DNA of 64,000 nt from Clavelina lepadiformis (Eukaryota; Chordata; Ascidiacea; Aplousobranchia; Clavelinidae): positions 13,189,856-13,253,855 of the forward strand of contig NC_135246.1 of NCBI RefSeq assembly GCF_947623445.1, written 5' to 3'. Below the pieces are notes generated by a model, which had not been told where the DNA came from, searched no databases, and saw nothing but the letters and a program-made list of their open reading frames with translations. The position numbers were made by a program, and so were the translations under genes. This document shows positions 61,651-64,000 of the stretch, one piece after another (position 1 is the first letter of the stretch; each line of letters starts with the position of its first letter).

Positions 61651-63661
61651 AGCGTAAAACGTTTATAAATCCAAGAATAGTCTGAACTGAGCTCTCTCTC
61701 ACAAAAAAACCTCAAATTATAGTCTTAATGGTCGTTTGTAATTGATAGTCAGTTATCTGTGTCTTAGACGCCGGTTTATCAATGCTTGAAAGGACATTCC
61801 TACAGAAAGCGTGTTATCTGATACTCCTTACCTAACCTGTAGATTTATGCTATACAAAAAAAAACAAAGAATAGAAGTATAGATAAAAAAGAACAATATC
61901 AATCTTAAAATTTTCCTTACTCTAGAGACTAGAACTTCAAAAGTCTGGTCAACTCAGAGTTGTTTGACCAAGTGTAGTCAGCTTAGCATGTTCCGTGAAA
62001 ATTAATGTAAATATATCTCAATGTAATCTTGTCAAAAGTTATTTCTTTTTGATAATGGGGAAATTGCAGTTGCTAGTGCAATATTGTATTCTTATTTTTA
62101 TTTCTTCAGTATTAAAAACTTTTCAGGGCAAATTTTTAGCTGAGGTTTATCATGCAGTGCTTTGTCAAACATTTATATTGCTCCTGCTTTAGAAGGAAAA
62201 TGAATATGATTACAACCATTTTTAAATGTTTTAAACGTTTTTACATAAAAATATTAACGAAAACCTTTTGTATATGGACCCCGTTGTTTGAAAACATGTT
62301 ACTTTTGGGGTTTACAGCGATTAAAAGACTCATCCAACTGAATTGATTGTATCATGATGTGAATTTAATCTAGCGATAGTTAACTAAGCAATCAGCTGAC
62401 ACCTCACACATGATATTTCCACTTTTACGATTTCGAACGCCTTGTGTACATTAAATAACAAATGGTATTGTTTATATCTTTGGCGACGACTAAACTTTCT
62501 ATAACCTCAAGTTAAATGTCTTTAAACAAATCTTATTAAAGAGGCCTTTGTGTTATGTAGCCTTGAAAGGAATTTTTACATACTTTTTACAAGATATCAT
62601 AATCAGAACACAAAGTTAAATAGACTGCGATATGTCAGCGATAAATGTCGTCAAGTGATGATAGAATTTGCAGAAGTTTTGTGTTCTTTAACGGCGATAA
62701 ACACGAGTGCTTCGGTAATAACAGGAAGGGCTTTGTTGTCTCAAGCTGCCAACACCAGCTTTGTTGTAGGATTTCGTTATGTGGAAAGTATAGGAATAAC
62801 GAATTACTTTTTCTAAACAGCATAACGGTACTGGCGTTGTATTTTTATCCAAGCACTGGTATCGAAACCGACGTTAATTGCAAAGTACCAACTGCCCACC
62901 TCTGGACATGGAAAGAGCTAAACTCATAAACTTGTTAATTTTAGAGTTCGTTCTATCTTTTACTCTACAACAAGTGTGTTCATGTCTTAAAAATATACTG
63001 TAAGTTAACTTGCTACATGGAAAGCTTGACGGCTGCTAAAAATATCTTGTCAGAAAATTTTATTTTGAAAAACGTTATAAGAGTATTGCTAAAAATTTAG
63101 CTAAATATTTTTCACTTGTGCATAGAATTGTTTTAGCTCATACAGTAATTCTACCAAAAAAAAACAATTAATTAGAAATTGTTTTGTACCTAAAGGGCTT
63201 TACGTACATATGAGACTCGATGCTTTTAATGTACGTCACTTTCGGAATTTTGCTTCTATTTAAACATTCAAAAATGTTTTTTTCGCATGGTTTTGTTTCG
63301 CTTAATGAGTTTGAATAGCTTAATTTTAAAACATATGACGTTTCATGTAACTCGGAAAAAAATGAAACGCAAAGTATATAGTCTATGTGCATAGGCTATT
63401 TATCTTTTGAAATGCTAGCTACCAACAACTGTTGACAATCCAGTCAGCCCAAATAGACTATACAGCTAAGACAAAAATTAAAACAAATATTTGTTTAACA
63501 AAGAAACGGAAAGAGGAAATCTAATGTTTGCTTTATCGATTGAAAAAAGCTAAAAACGTATCATGTTATTATAAAATGACACCTTAAAGGTTTTTATGTC
63601 TCTATATACCTAACTATACAGCCCAGGTTCCAAGCAAACATATCACGATTATCTGACCGCA
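61651..63661. other. AT-rich non-coding stretch
   Basis: Short frames such as 62550-62816 lack support. I see no RNA gene or transposon. Confidence 0.45.
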
Positions 63662-63720
63662 TTATTTCCATTGCAGCAGACAACATCTTTGGCGCAAAAT
63701 TTGAAGTGCCTATTTTGTAA
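63662..63720 (+). other. Sequence related to the 58851 candidate exon
   Basis: After atttccattgcag, the frame reads ADNIFGAKFEVPIL and stops. Its core TTTGGCGCAAAATTTGAAG matches 58882-58900 with one or two changes. It may be a short paralogous exon or a dispersed repeat. Confidence 0.25.
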
Positions 63721-64000
63721 TTGAAACGCGTTTTACATTATGTTTTTTCTTGGTTGTATGCATGTACATCGCTAACGTTCACTGCTAACTAAAACTAAAC
63801 TATGCTTTCTTCTATATCACTCAATATATGGATTGTTGGACAAGTTTCGTAGTCTTGTGATACATATAGTTTTACATACGTTTCTGATAAGTATTTTACA
63901 TGAAATACTAAACATGTTACTGTTGTTTACAAAAGAAACACATTCGATGGATTTGCTAAAAAACTTAAAATGACCGTAAATAATTACAGTACTTATAAGT

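Noticed and set aside
1..64000. CRISPR array, bacterial operon, plasmid or phage system
   Set aside because: No regularly spaced repeats; all real genes are intron-split animal genes.

Overview
The window looks like nuclear DNA of a small-genome ascidian tunicate, most likely a Ciona-type species. This is an inference: the genes are animal genes (tyrosinase, matrix metalloproteinase, A20 deubiquitinase family, TMEM150/DRAM family), introns are mostly 70-400 bases, the DNA is AT-rich, and three short hAT-type transposons are present. There are no bacterial operons, rRNA genes or CRISPR arrays. Most genes are split into many short exons, so they had to be rebuilt by joining open frames at GT/AG sites with matching phase; a single-ORF view hides them.

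Layout. Bases 1-194 hold the last exon of an unidentified + strand gene. A nine-exon tyrosinase gene (+) lies at 1073-4387, with a TATA-like box and several homeodomain-type TAATC sites upstream. It converges on a six-exon minus-strand gene (4750-8383) for a membrane-anchored protein with a very long acidic linker and a C-terminal C2 domain. Bases 8.4-21.9 kb are gene-poor, with only weak candidate exons and degenerate repeats. A TMEM150/DRAM-family membrane protein gene (+) covers about 21975-24753. From 26.7 to 31.2 kb there are three non-autonomous hAT elements with recognisable 8-bp target duplications, interleaved with orphan exons. A ten-exon furin-activated, probably GPI-anchored matrix metalloproteinase is on the minus strand at 33216-36286. 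An unrecognised two-exon gene (+) lies at 40985-42100. A twelve-exon A20 (TNFAIP3)-like gene fills 45262-53086 on the minus strand. The remainder to 64 kb is very AT-rich and nearly empty apart from a candidate terminal exon near 58.9 kb and an inverted-repeat minisatellite at 61.4 kb.

Most notable observation: the A20-like protein keeps the OTU fold landmarks and two A20 zinc fingers, but the catalytic cysteine is serine (DGNS for DGNC) and the catalytic histidine before F-x-PLV is aspartate. As read here it is a pseudo-deubiquitinase. The MMP has an unusual cysteine switch (KRCGNSD). The genes do not form one pathway; they look like ordinary neighbours.
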